From positions 8,730 through 72,729 of the forward strand of contig JBJHDF010000021.1 of assembly GCA_050486405.1 (NCBI GenBank): a stretch of 64,000 nucleotides of DNA. Direction: 5' to 3'. Below, in pieces: positions 37,237 through 46,452 of the stretch (positions are counted from its first letter, which is position 1; each line of letters begins with the position of its first letter). The notes below the pieces were generated by a model that did no database searches, was not told the origin of the DNA, and saw nothing but the letters and a program-made list of their open reading frames with translations. The translations under genes were made by a program, and so were the position numbers. The stretch comes from JBJHDF01 sp050486405 (GTDB lineage Bacteria > Pseudomonadota > Gammaproteobacteria > Pseudomonadales > Cellvibrionaceae).

Positions 37237-40200
37237 TTAACGAGTGAACGTTTTGGTTTCGGTGTTGTAGGCTCCCTGCGCCGTGTTGACGGTCAACCAA
37301 ACACTGACCGATTGACCAGAAGAGAGGCCAGTAATGTCGTGATGGAATACACCGTCACCGCCGTTTGTCATATGGAAGTTCCCCGCCGGATAATGGATGG
37401 TAGCCCATCCCTGCGCGCCGTAAACGGTGATGCGCAAGCCGCCGTCAATGGCTGTTGCACACACATCTCCCGGTTCGCCACATTCGGGCGCGGGCGGCTC
37501 ACCCGTGGTTACAAACTCCCGCAACGCGGGCACCGAGCTCTCGCCAGCAAGTACAGCCTCTACTTGTAGGGTGTAACTAGTACCCGCCGTCAAACCGTCG
37601 ACGCTGATCGCGGGCGCGCTTACGGACGAGGCCTGCTCCACATCGCCCCCCCGCAGCAGGAACACGCGGTAGCTTAAGCCCGCCTCCTCAGCCAGCTCAA
37701 CCGGAGGCTGCCACTCGAAGGAGGCGCTGTCGTCACCCACTGCGGTTACCGTCAACCCAGTGACACCGGGCAGCGGAGGCTGGGTGTTTTCATCGTAAGT
37801 AAACGTGTACCAATCGGTATCCATGGCACCATTCTGGCGGTTGACGGTAAACCATACACTCACCTGGTCACCAGAAGCCAAACCGGTAAAGACACGACTG
37901 AAGACCCCGCCACCCTCATCCATCATGTGGAAGCCACCGCTGGCATGGTGGACTATGGCCCAGCCGTGCGCGCCGGATACGGTGATACGCAGGTCGCCAT
38001 TCCCCTCGCTTTCGCCACAGAAACTCAAGGCGTCAAGCTCATGGCAGTTTGGCTCTTCCGGCGGCTTCTCTGGCGGCTCCTCCGGCGGCAGGGGGCCACC
38101 CTCAAACGTATAGGTAAAAGGTCCGGCTTCAGTCGCGTAGTTGGTGAAGTAAGTAAACTCAAATTTCAGTTCGACACCTGTACTCAAACCATCGACAACA
38201 AAATAGGCGCGGCCATCTGGGTGCTGCAACATCCGGAAGCCACCATTGAGCACCGATGACGTTACACGAATGTCGGCCCACTGCACCTGCCTGTTCAGGG
38301 TAATTTCCACCGAATCGGAGAAGTCCTCAACGCAGTAGATTGCCTCGGCATCGCAACTGTCTTCGGTCGTAAACGACAGGTTCGCCGGTGCGGACAGGTA
38401 TTCACCGACTTGCGCAACTACCTCAACGTGATAAGCGGTCCCGGGTGTGAGTGACCCCAGGGTAATACTTGCGCTGCCAAGTCCCTCATACTCCTCCACA
38501 ACCGCGCCACTGTCGTCCGACAGCAACAGGCTATAGCTGACTCCACCGTAGATCCCCGGCAGCGGCTCCCACGCCAGCGCTACACTGTCTGGCCCGCTTT
38601 CGGTCACACGCAGCTGGGCCACGGCGGGAATATCGTTCAGATCAACCTCGGTGACAAATGTGAGGGTTATCGTGCGCCCTGGCTGCTCACCATACACGCT
38701 CTGAACGCGCACTTGATACTCGCTACCGGACTGCAGATCCGTAACCACCAAGCTGGCATCGGCGGTGAGGATCTCTTCCACCAGATCGCCATGGGCATCG
38801 AACACGCTCACCAGGTAGGTAGCGCCGGACCAATCGCCACCAAGCGCCTGCCACTGCAAGCTGGCCTGAGAAGTGGTGGTTGTGGCCTGCAGGTTATCCA
38901 CCGCGGGCGCCAAATCCACCTCTACGCCACCGGACAGCTCGCCCGGGCCTACTTCGATTGCCATGCCGTCGCTAAACACTACGGTAATGGGTTCCGAGCC
39001 AGGGTTGTAGGCGACGTGGGTGCGGGTGCCATTGCGCTCGAATACCGCGTAGTGAGCCGTGTTCGCCGTGATACCACTCACTGGACGGCCCAGCGCACGC
39101 AGGTTGTAGATCCAGTGATAGGTATGGGTGCGGCTTTTGCCAGCCTCCCCGCGAATCTCTGCATCGGGGTATTTGGGAGATAGCTCACTATCGAACTCGC
39201 GCAGGTAGCGACCGGCGGCGTCAAAGCTGGCGGCGGCCGCATCGGCATCAACCAGGGCGTTGGCGGCCCACATCAGGTCGTCCCAAAAATGCGTTTTGCG
39301 CCTAAAATCGTGCTCGGTGTGCTCCGGAGCTAACGGCGGATGCCACAGTTCCTGGGCAAAGAAACTGGTCTCCTCGTCCAGGCGCTCCATTACGCGCGTA
39401 ATGGCGTGGCTTTGCTCACCGTTGGGGCCGCGGTAATCCATATGCCCCAGATGCAGCGAGGCGCCAGTTATCGGCAGGAAGTTAATGCCGGCGATCATGC
39501 GCGGCGCTGCGGAAAACCAGGTGCCGTAATCCGCCTTGCTGTGCCAGACCATACCCACCGAAGCGCGATCAAAGTCTTTCCTGACAAACTGACCGCCGTT
39601 ATCCCAGAACACATCGCGCGGGAATACTTCGCCGTCGACGTCAAACCAATACTGGTGAATGGCCTGCATCTCGCTGGCATAGAGAAAGATCCCCAGGTCG
39701 CGAATGTTCTCATCGCCGGTTTCCGCGCCCCAGAAGGCCACGGCCTGGGCGAAGTTGATGCTCTCGGACGAGGACTCCTGATTGCCGCCGGCATCCATAT
39801 TGAGGTGGCCGTTCGCGAGCGAGTAGCCGTTGTAGATATCAAAGTAGCGCAGGTACTGGAAGCGGCTGTCTTCACGCTCCCAGTTAGCGGCATCCTTGAT
39901 CAGCAGGTCCACCATGGGCTTCCAGTCCTGGGCCCACTCACTGTCGTAACGGGCGATAGCCGCTGCGGCGGAAATGATATAGCCGGAGTGGAAGTGGTGA
40001 TCGTTTAGCTCGGTGTCGGAGCCAAAGCTGGCCGGGTAGCCAATCATGGCGTTCCACTCTTCGTCGTAGTAGAAGTATTTACGCTCGTGCTCCAGCCGCA
40101 GAAGCCGGTAGCATTCGCTGCGCGACGGCTCGGGCATGGGGTTGCAGTGCTCGTTGTCGTAGGGCGCATCCAGGTGCCAATCATCAGCACTGAGCCAATC

Positions 40201-41910
40201 TTCTACATGGGACCTCAACTCTGCCATCAGTACATCAAAGATATCATCGCGACCCACCTGATGAGCAATGTGCATGATCTGGAGTATCCAGTTCATCTCC
40301 TTGCCGTTGTAGTAGGTATCGAGCACATCAATCTGGGTCAAGCCATCCGGCCACTGGCCGTGCTGGTCTTCCTCAAGGTAGGTCATCAGGCGGTCCAATT
40401 CGTCGCCAACCAGCAGGTTGGGCAGGTTCGGCAACAAACCGATATGGTCGATGCGGGTACTAAAGGAATTGGCACTGATTACCTTGATGGTGCCACGCGG
40501 GCTGGCGTAGGTATAACGGTAATCAACGTTGTCCATATTGATGTAATGGTGGCGGTGCAGCCCCATTAGACTGCGGTTGTAAAGGCCAGACTCATTACTG
40601 CTCAGCTCGGTAGCAATGGAGAAGTGGCTGTTGACTTGCGCCTGTGCTTCATCGTAATCGAAGTCGAACTGGGTGTTGACCGGACGAGCGAAGGCGTGCC
40701 TACGGAAGTCCATGATCAAATCGTCTATCGCCGCGATACCACTGCCGTCGTCCTCCCGGAAAAAGTCACCCAACAGTCGCGCCACCACCAGTGGCTGTTG
40801 CGTCCCCTCAATGTGTGTCGGCAGGTCGTTGACAGAGTCCCCTTCCTCCACCCAGTAGCCGCCCTCGTTGTACTGGTTGGGAGCAACGAAAAGATCGTTT
40901 AACTCGTTGGGCAATATCGCAACGCTGAAGTGCTCTGCTCCTCCTGGCAACGACACGGTGATCTGGCCACGGGGTTCGAGCTCTTGCAGGTCCTGATTGG
41001 CCAACACATAGTCAAATTCAGTGCCTGGAGGCGCGAATATGCTATAGCCCGTGCGGGTATCGGCCAGGTACAGGGCGAGGGTACCGTCGGATTCGTGAAT
41101 AATCCGCATGCCATTAAAGTAGGTCAGAGTAACGTCGCCCAGGCCATTTTTCTCAAAGTGCAAAAACGGCGAGCCATTTACCAGCGTCACTTTGACGAAA
41201 TCGTGGGTCTCCGGACTTCCAGGATTATTCAGGAAAATGGTACCGGAGAAGTCTGAGTAGGTGTCGACCAACGTTTCGTCGGCATCCAACCCCTCGAAAC
41301 GCAAATTCAGCTCCGTGCCACCCAGCGGATCCAACGCCGGATCAATCCGCGCGGGATAAGTATAGGCCGTAAACATGGGCGATTCGGTGTTAGGCAGGAC
41401 CCGCTTATCCGAATTGGGATCGCCGTAGCGGTAAGGTACCAACAGTGGCGTCTGCGCGTAGGTAAGATTCACGCCGCGATTGGTAAACTTCATGGTAAAT
41501 GGGGAGTTGGTCATCCAGTGCGAGTAGGGCACTGAGTCAGTGTTGGTTTCCGTAACACCGCCATTTTCCGTTCGGATCAGGTTGGTAACGGCAAACTCCC
41601 AAATGGCGGATGCCCAGAATGTATGGGTCGGTGTAGGCAGGCCGCTATCGCGAAACGCCTGAGTAACCGATGGTGACTGTTCCTGCCGGGGCGTATAGAT
41701 ACCCCAGGGCTCACCCGGTGGCACTGTCTGATCGTAACCTTCGGCGGTGGACGGCCCCCATCGATGGCCGGGCTTTTGCGTGGTATAGCTACCCGATCCC
41801 ATAGGGACCACCCCATCGGGCACGGGGTCGGATGCCTGTGTAGCGGCAACACTTATACTCAGCATCAGTGGCGTCCCTGCCCACGCAAGCCTGCGCAGCA
41901 GTTTGTTCAT
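37237..41910 (-). CDS. Secreted GH81 endo-beta-1,3-glucanase with FN3 and putative glucan-binding modules
   Basis: 1557 residues. Sec signal (1-27, ending QAS). GH81 catalytic domain about 40-1000: 'NDHHFHSGYIISAAAAIA' with Asp637 and 'NQESSSESINFAQ' with Glu712 and Glu716, the known acid/base region of GH81. Then FN3-1 (about 1003-1090), FN3-2 (1092-1180), module a (1185-1265), a PPEEPPEKPPEEP linker, module b (1290-1375), FN3-3 (1383-1470) and module c (1475-1557). Modules a-c share 'GGFRM/GGFHM/GNFHM...GL..G....FT' and look CBM56-like (beta-1,3-glucan binding), an inference. It should cut laminarin or curdlan endo-wise outside the cell. Terminator at 37168; ribosome site AGAGAGG. Confidence 0.93.
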   Translation of the reverse strand: MNKLLRRLAWAGTPLMLSISVAATQASDPVPDGVVPMGSGSYTTQKPGHRWGPSTAEGYDQTVPPGEPWGIYTPRQEQSPSVTQAFRDSGLPTPTHTFWASAIWEFAVTNLIRTENGGVTETNTDSVPYSHWMTNSPFTMKFTNRGVNLTYAQTPLLVPYRYGDPNSDKRVLPNTESPMFTAYTYPARIDPALDPLGGTELNLRFEGLDADETLVDTYSDFSGTIFLNNPGSPETHDFVKVTLVNGSPFLHFEKNGLGDVTLTYFNGMRIIHESDGTLALYLADTRTGYSIFAPPGTEFDYVLANQDLQELEPRGQITVSLPGGAEHFSVAILPNELNDLFVAPNQYNEGGYWVEEGDSVNDLPTHIEGTQQPLVVARLLGDFFREDDGSGIAAIDDLIMDFRRHAFARPVNTQFDFDYDEAQAQVNSHFSIATELSSNESGLYNRSLMGLHRHHYINMDNVDYRYTYASPRGTIKVISANSFSTRIDHIGLLPNLPNLLVGDELDRLMTYLEEDQHGQWPDGLTQIDVLDTYYNGKEMNWILQIMHIAHQVGRDDIFDVLMAELRSHVEDWLSADDWHLDAPYDNEHCNPMPEPSRSECYRLLRLEHERKYFYYDEEWNAMIGYPASFGSDTELNDHHFHSGYIISAAAAIARYDSEWAQDWKPMVDLLIKDAANWEREDSRFQYLRYFDIYNGYSLANGHLNMDAGGNQESSSESINFAQAVAFWGAETGDENIRDLGIFLYASEMQAIHQYWFDVDGEVFPRDVFWDNGGQFVRKDFDRASVGMVWHSKADYGTWFSAAPRMIAGINFLPITGASLHLGHMDYRGPNGEQSHAITRVMERLDEETSFFAQELWHPPLAPEHTEHDFRRKTHFWDDLMWAANALVDADAAAASFDAAGRYLREFDSELSPKYPDAEIRGEAGKSRTHTYHWIYNLRALGRPVSGITANTAHYAVFERNGTRTHVAYNPGSEPITVVFSDGMAIEVGPGELSGGVEVDLAPAVDNLQATTTTSQASLQWQALGGDWSGATYLVSVFDAHGDLVEEILTADASLVVTDLQSGSEYQVRVQSVYGEQPGRTITLTFVTEVDLNDIPAVAQLRVTESGPDSVALAWEPLPGIYGGVSYSLLLSDDSGAVVEEYEGLGSASITLGSLTPGTAYHVEVVAQVGEYLSAPANLSFTTEDSCDAEAIYCVEDFSDSVEITLNRQVQWADIRVTSSVLNGGFRMLQHPDGRAYFVVDGLSTGVELKFEFTYFTNYATEAGPFTYTFEGGPLPPEEPPEKPPEEPNCHELDALSFCGESEGNGDLRITVSGAHGWAIVHHASGGFHMMDEGGGVFSRVFTGLASGDQVSVWFTVNRQNGAMDTDWYTFTYDENTQPPLPGVTGLTVTAVGDDSASFEWQPPVELAEEAGLSYRVFLLRGGDVEQASSVSAPAISVDGLTAGTSYTLQVEAVLAGESSVPALREFVTTGEPPAPECGEPGDVCATAIDGGLRITVYGAQGWATIHYPAGNFHMTNGGDGVFHHDITGLSSGQSVSVWLTVNTAQGAYNTETKTFTR

Positions 41911-42137
41911 GGTGGTAACCTCTCTTTATGGTTATTGAAATTACGGCAGGTTATGTAGCCTACACTGGCCCCCTAAATCGCCTCATATCCGGGCCACACC
42001 GGATTTGATACGAAATTTTTCGCACCCCCAATACCCACATAACTCACTGATATAAAAATAGTTATTTTTTCTTTCCCAGCTTTCCACGCAACTTTTTAAA
42101 ACGTGGGAAGGAGCAATTGCCCGCCTGCAAATTGCAC

Positions 42138-42163
42138 AAAAAAAGGGGTGCCTATGCACCCCC
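42138..42163 (-). terminator. Rho-independent terminator of the GH16-cytochrome gene
   Basis: Minus strand: GGGGGTGC-ATAG-GCACCCC followed by seven Ts, about 33 bp after the stop codon. It separates this gene from the GH81 gene downstream, so the latter needs its own promoter in 41911-42137, where I could not pick a clear one. Confidence 0.9.
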
Positions 42164-42195
42164 AAAAGCGTCGTCTTACGACAGACCGGAGTAAG

Positions 42196-45100
42196 TTAGA
42201 GTGATTTCAGAAAGCTCAGCAGAGCCGCTTTGTCCGCTCCCGATAGCGCTTGGTAGGCATCATTGGCAGGCTGAGCAGTGCCACCATGCCAGAGGATGGC
42301 TTCTTCAATAGTGCGTGCACGACCGTCATGCAGATAACCGTGCTCGGGCGTGCATTGACGATGGCCTTGTGGAGCATTAGTACGACCTCCTGTCACACAA
42401 GCGGAGTGACCAAGGCCCCACAAAGGCGCCGTACGCCACTCAGCTCCTGAGGCCTCGCCCTCACCCAGGCTGTCCGCCAAACCGGGACCCATATCGTGCA
42501 GCAGCAAATCCGTATAGGGGCGGATAGTTTGGTTACGCAGTTCAGCCAGGGGATGGTAAGGACTGGTCTGATGCGTGGGTGTATGACAGCCGGCACAACC
42601 GACTTCACCGAAGATCACTTCGCCTTGCTGAACTTGTGGATCATCGTAGTTGCGCTGAGGAGGCACACCCAACAGGGCCACATATTTGACCAACTTGTCC
42701 AGATACTCATCGGACAACTGTGGGCCCGGATTACAATCGCTCTGATTAGAGCCGCAGTCCGGCGTCGGGAAAACGCTGGTCATAACGCCCATATCGTTAT
42801 TGAAAGCCGCAGCAATTTGCTGACGTAGGCTGGCCTGACCGGCCTTCCAGCCAAAGCGGCCGATACGGGTCTCGCCCGTCTCCGGGTCGAGCACCCGATT
42901 GGCGCGACCTCTGATGCCATTGCCGCTCATATCGTCCGGGTCTTCCTGCGCAAGAATGGCCTCCTCGGGGATCGCTTCAAGCAGCCCCATGCCCACTAGT
43001 TGCGGTGTAATGCGAGCCGAGAAAGTCTGCGGCGTAACATCGCTAAAAAGGTATTCTGGAGAACGCAGACCGTTGGCCTCCACCCAATGGGCAATCGCCA
43101 CTGTCCCCTCGGCCATCGCTCCGCCGCTAGCCCGAGGCTGCAGGACACGACCGATGTCAGGATGCGGATTGCCGTGCTCGTCACCAACTTTGAATACCCA
43201 GCGGGTAAGCGCGACGCCCGGCGCCTCGGGCACAGCCCGACCATTGCGCACGTGGCAGTCCGTACAACTCTCGGCGATATAACGCGGCCCCGACATGCCT
43301 GCCAATTCAGTAAACAGCGGGTTTTCATACGGGCGCTCATCGTGAACACCCGTCACAAACGAAGTGTGATGGATACGCCGCCCCTCGACAAACACCTGCC
43401 CATTATTGTGAGAGAGGTTGGTTGCCATTTGCATAAAGCGATTGTGCGGCTCGTTAGATGTGTCTGCATGAATGGTAGTATTACCACCGAGCCAAGCGCT
43501 TTCGGGAATTCTATAAGAGTCCTTAATGCCACCTGAGAACATGGGTACGCTGAACGGGCCCTCCTGCACATTCCACGGCACCAAGCCTTCTCCGACGATG
43601 TATAGGAAAGTAGTGCCATAGTATGGCGCACGACCGTTAGGCACACTGTGGTCCAAAAACTGACTGATCTCAAACTCAATTTTGTCACCAATTTGAATGG
43701 GGCGGCCTTTACGGCAGTTGTCGCTGTGCGAAAGGGTGTACTCGAAAACACCTGCGTTCATGTCTTCGACCACAACGTCCATCACCTTGTTTTCGCAAAA
43801 CTCCGCAACCGTACCAATGCCTCGGTAGAACCAGCGGTTCTCAGCTTCGGTATCATTCAATTTATATTGACTCGTGACATTCATTCGAATCGTGTCACCA
43901 CCCTTGGCCACATAATCGATAATTTCGACCGCTGCAGTTCGATGCTCCCAGTAGAAAGACAGCCAGTGATCGTAGTCCTGATACTGAGTTTCTTTCGCGT
44001 GCCGGTCCCGCGCCCTGTCCGCAAAACGGGTCACCAGCGCATCACCCCGGTCAAACTGAGTAATTTCCTCCAGCTCGGTATTTTCATCATACAGCGGCAC
44101 TATTGGGCCAAAGTCAATAGGACCACCAGAGCTGGTACCACCACTACTGGAGCTGGAACCGCCAGAGCTGGAATCACCGCCGCTGGACCCGCCAGAACTC
44201 GATCCACCGGAACTGGAGTCACCGCCACTAGAACCACCCGAGCTGGAGCCACCGGAACTGGAGTCGCCGCCACTGGAGCCACCCGAGCTGGATCCGCCAT
44301 CCTCACTGTAAGTTACGCTCTCAAACGTAGAGTCGCCGGGTCCCGGATAAAATACCTGACCGCTGGCGGGAGTGAATGTATAGAAGCGCGCTTCAATCAG
44401 ATCGCCGTTGTTGTAGACGCCAGAACGGGTAACCTGGTAGGTGAAGGTGCCATCGCCGTTATCCACCTCAGCGCCGGGGGTACCCTGCAAGTCGTTGATA
44501 ACGTAGTCTTGAGATCCATTGCGCCGAGCGAACAGGTGTACCTGGTTCTTCTGCTCTGGGACACGAATGCTGAACCGGGCACTGCCGCCACCGAGGGAGT
44601 CAATCTCTACGGCTTCAAGTGTACCGCCTGAAGACGAAGAGCCGCCTGAACTCGAGCCGCCACTGGAACCGCCTGAACTGGACTCACCGCCGCTCGAACC
44701 ACCACTGGACCCGCTGCTAGAGCCACCTGAACTCGAGCCGCCATCGTCACTGTAGGTTGCGCTCTCGAAGCTGGCGTCACCGGGGCCGGGGTAGAACACT
44801 TGACCGCTGGCTGGCGTAAAGGTGTAGAAACGCGCTTCAACCAGGTCGCCTTCGTTGTAGGCGCCCTCGCGGACAGCCTGGTAGGTGAAGGTGCCATCGC
44901 CGTTGTCGATCTCAGCACCGGGCACGCCTTGCAGGTCGTTGATGACGTAATCCTGAACGCTATTGCGGCGCGCAAACAGGTGCACCTGAATCTTCTGCTC
45001 CGGGACCCGGACGCTGAAGCGAACACTGCCACCGCCGAGCATCTCCATTTGCACAGCGTCCAAAGCACCGCCGGAGGAGCCTCCGGAACTGGAACCGCCT

Positions 45101-46452
45101 GAGCTGGAGCCGCCACCAGAGCTTGAGCTGCTGCCGCCGGAGCCTGAACCAGAGCCCTCACTGTAAGTGGTACTGGTAAAGTCGGCATCACCAGGGCCTG
45201 GGTAGCGCACCTGGCCACTGGCCGGCGTAAAGGTATAGAAGCGAGCCTCTACGGTGTCGCCCTCACTGTAAGCCCCTTCACGGCTTACTTGGTAGGTATA
45301 AGTGCCATCGCCATTATCCTGCACATTGTTCTGCAGGTCGTGCACCACATAATCCTGGTTGCCATTGCGACGGGCAAACAGATGAACCTGGTCTTTCTGT
45401 TCCGGCAACCGGATGCTAAAGTTCAAGCCGCCATTAGCCAGGGCGGTCATTTCCACGGACTCTAACTCACCGCCAGATGGATCGCCGTTATCGTGGACCG
45501 TCACCGAGCCCATACCGTTCAGCTCGTAGACGCGAATATAGTCCACTTGCATCTGGGCGGGCAGGGGCGCGGTAACTTCACTGTTAAACTCCGCGTCAGT
45601 GAAGTTGCCGCCTACGGCCATATTCACCAGAAAGTAAAAAGGCGCCTGAAAGACATCGAGGTTGCTGATATCAATCGGCTGAGCATACATGTCGTACTCG
45701 ACACCTCCGTCAAATACCGTAAAGCGCAATTGAGTATCGGTCCAGTAGGCTCGATAGGTCACGAAGCGCCCGGCCAGGGGGCTGCTGGACACATAGGCAT
45801 TGTCAACGCCCCAAGCCGTTCCCGCCGCGCAGGTGGGGTTGCCTTCCGAGCAAGCCTCCTCGGCGTAGAAAATGGCGTTGGCGCCGACATAGTTATTGAT
45901 GGGTGCGTTTTCATGACCAGCGTCGGCGCGTGCCTGGGCGCTGTGCCCCATTTCCATCAGGTCGATTTCACCGTTAGCGGGCCAATCCACTTCCGCGCTG
46001 CCCAGCAGCCACACCGCCGGCCAGAGTCCGGTATCCAGATTGGGGACCTGAACCCGGTATTCGATCATCCCGTACTGCACCTCTACCTTACCTTTCGAAT
46101 CGATCTTACCGGATGTGAAAGCCCTGCCACCCACGGTCTCGCTGCGCGCCTCCATCACCAGCACATGGGTGCCAGGCTCGTTTAACAACTCTTGGGTACT
46201 CAGATTATTGGGGCTGTACCATTGCAGTTCCTGGTTACCCCAGCCGCACAGGTTAGGGCCGTACTGACAGCCATCGCCTTCGCCCGCGTTCCAACGCGCG
46301 CTGTCGAGTTGCTCAAAACGTTCTTCAAACAATAGATTGCCGATCACCGGCTGGGTAACATCAGCCTGCGCCAGAATAGGAGCCAATACCAGGCCAATCA
46401 CAACTGCAAAGCGCAGTACTGGCGGGCTTTGCAAATAGAACATCGTTTTCAT
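42196..46452 (-). CDS. Secreted GH16 laminarinase fused to three repeated modules and a di-haem oxidoreductase
   Basis: 1418 residues. Sec signal (1-30, ending AQA). GH16 domain about 35-320 with 'GEIDLMEMG' (Glu162 nucleophile, Asp164, Glu167 acid/base), laminarinase type. Three near-identical modules (about 324-430, 464-564, 610-717; core 'SIRVPEQKNQVHLFARRN', 'NGDGTFTYQV', 'EARFYTFTPASGQV') are separated by Ser/Gly linkers (430-464, 569-610, 720-785). The C-terminal part (about 790-1418) has two haem c sites, 'CTDCH' (C1063-H1067) and 'CAGCH' (C1286-H1290), and 'GRANRVLDPETGETRIGRFG', matching the DHOR/DUF1111 di-haem family. Residues 790-1010 are unassigned. All in one frame with no sign of frameshift. 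The combination implies glucan hydrolysis plus extracellular electron transfer; the latter's substrate is unknown. Confidence 0.93.
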   Translation of the reverse strand: MKTMFYLQSPPVLRFAVVIGLVLAPILAQADVTQPVIGNLLFEERFEQLDSARWNAGEGDGCQYGPNLCGWGNQELQWYSPNNLSTQELLNEPGTHVLVMEARSETVGGRAFTSGKIDSKGKVEVQYGMIEYRVQVPNLDTGLWPAVWLLGSAEVDWPANGEIDLMEMGHSAQARADAGHENAPINNYVGANAIFYAEEACSEGNPTCAAGTAWGVDNAYVSSSPLAGRFVTYRAYWTDTQLRFTVFDGGVEYDMYAQPIDISNLDVFQAPFYFLVNMAVGGNFTDAEFNSEVTAPLPAQMQVDYIRVYELNGMGSVTVHDNGDPSGGELESVEMTALANGGLNFSIRLPEQKDQVHLFARRNGNQDYVVHDLQNNVQDNGDGTYTYQVSREGAYSEGDTVEARFYTFTPASGQVRYPGPGDADFTSTTYSEGSGSGSGGSSSSSGGGSSSGGSSSGGSSGGALDAVQMEMLGGGSVRFSVRVPEQKIQVHLFARRNSVQDYVINDLQGVPGAEIDNGDGTFTYQAVREGAYNEGDLVEARFYTFTPASGQVFYPGPGDASFESATYSDDGGSSSGGSSSGSSGGSSGGESSSGGSSGGSSSGGSSSSGGTLEAVEIDSLGGGSARFSIRVPEQKNQVHLFARRNGSQDYVINDLQGTPGAEVDNGDGTFTYQVTRSGVYNNGDLIEARFYTFTPASGQVFYPGPGDSTFESVTYSEDGGSSSGGSSGGDSSSGGSSSGGSSGGDSSSGGSSSGGSSGGDSSSGGSSSSSGGTSSGGPIDFGPIVPLYDENTELEEITQFDRGDALVTRFADRARDRHAKETQYQDYDHWLSFYWEHRTAAVEIIDYVAKGGDTIRMNVTSQYKLNDTEAENRWFYRGIGTVAEFCENKVMDVVVEDMNAGVFEYTLSHSDNCRKGRPIQIGDKIEFEISQFLDHSVPNGRAPYYGTTFLYIVGEGLVPWNVQEGPFSVPMFSGGIKDSYRIPESAWLGGNTTIHADTSNEPHNRFMQMATNLSHNNGQVFVEGRRIHHTSFVTGVHDERPYENPLFTELAGMSGPRYIAESCTDCHVRNGRAVPEAPGVALTRWVFKVGDEHGNPHPDIGRVLQPRASGGAMAEGTVAIAHWVEANGLRSPEYLFSDVTPQTFSARITPQLVGMGLLEAIPEEAILAQEDPDDMSGNGIRGRANRVLDPETGETRIGRFGWKAGQASLRQQIAAAFNNDMGVMTSVFPTPDCGSNQSDCNPGPQLSDEYLDKLVKYVALLGVPPQRNYDDPQVQQGEVIFGEVGCAGCHTPTHQTSPYHPLAELRNQTIRPYTDLLLHDMGPGLADSLGEGEASGAEWRTAPLWGLGHSACVTGGRTNAPQGHRQCTPEHGYLHDGRARTIEEAILWHGGTAQPANDAYQALSGADKAALLSFLKSL

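Noticed and set aside
44100..44290. Short tandem repeats that could suggest a CRISPR or satellite array
   Set aside because: They encode in-frame Ser/Gly linkers of the GH16 fusion with 15-50 bp irregular units and no unique spacers.
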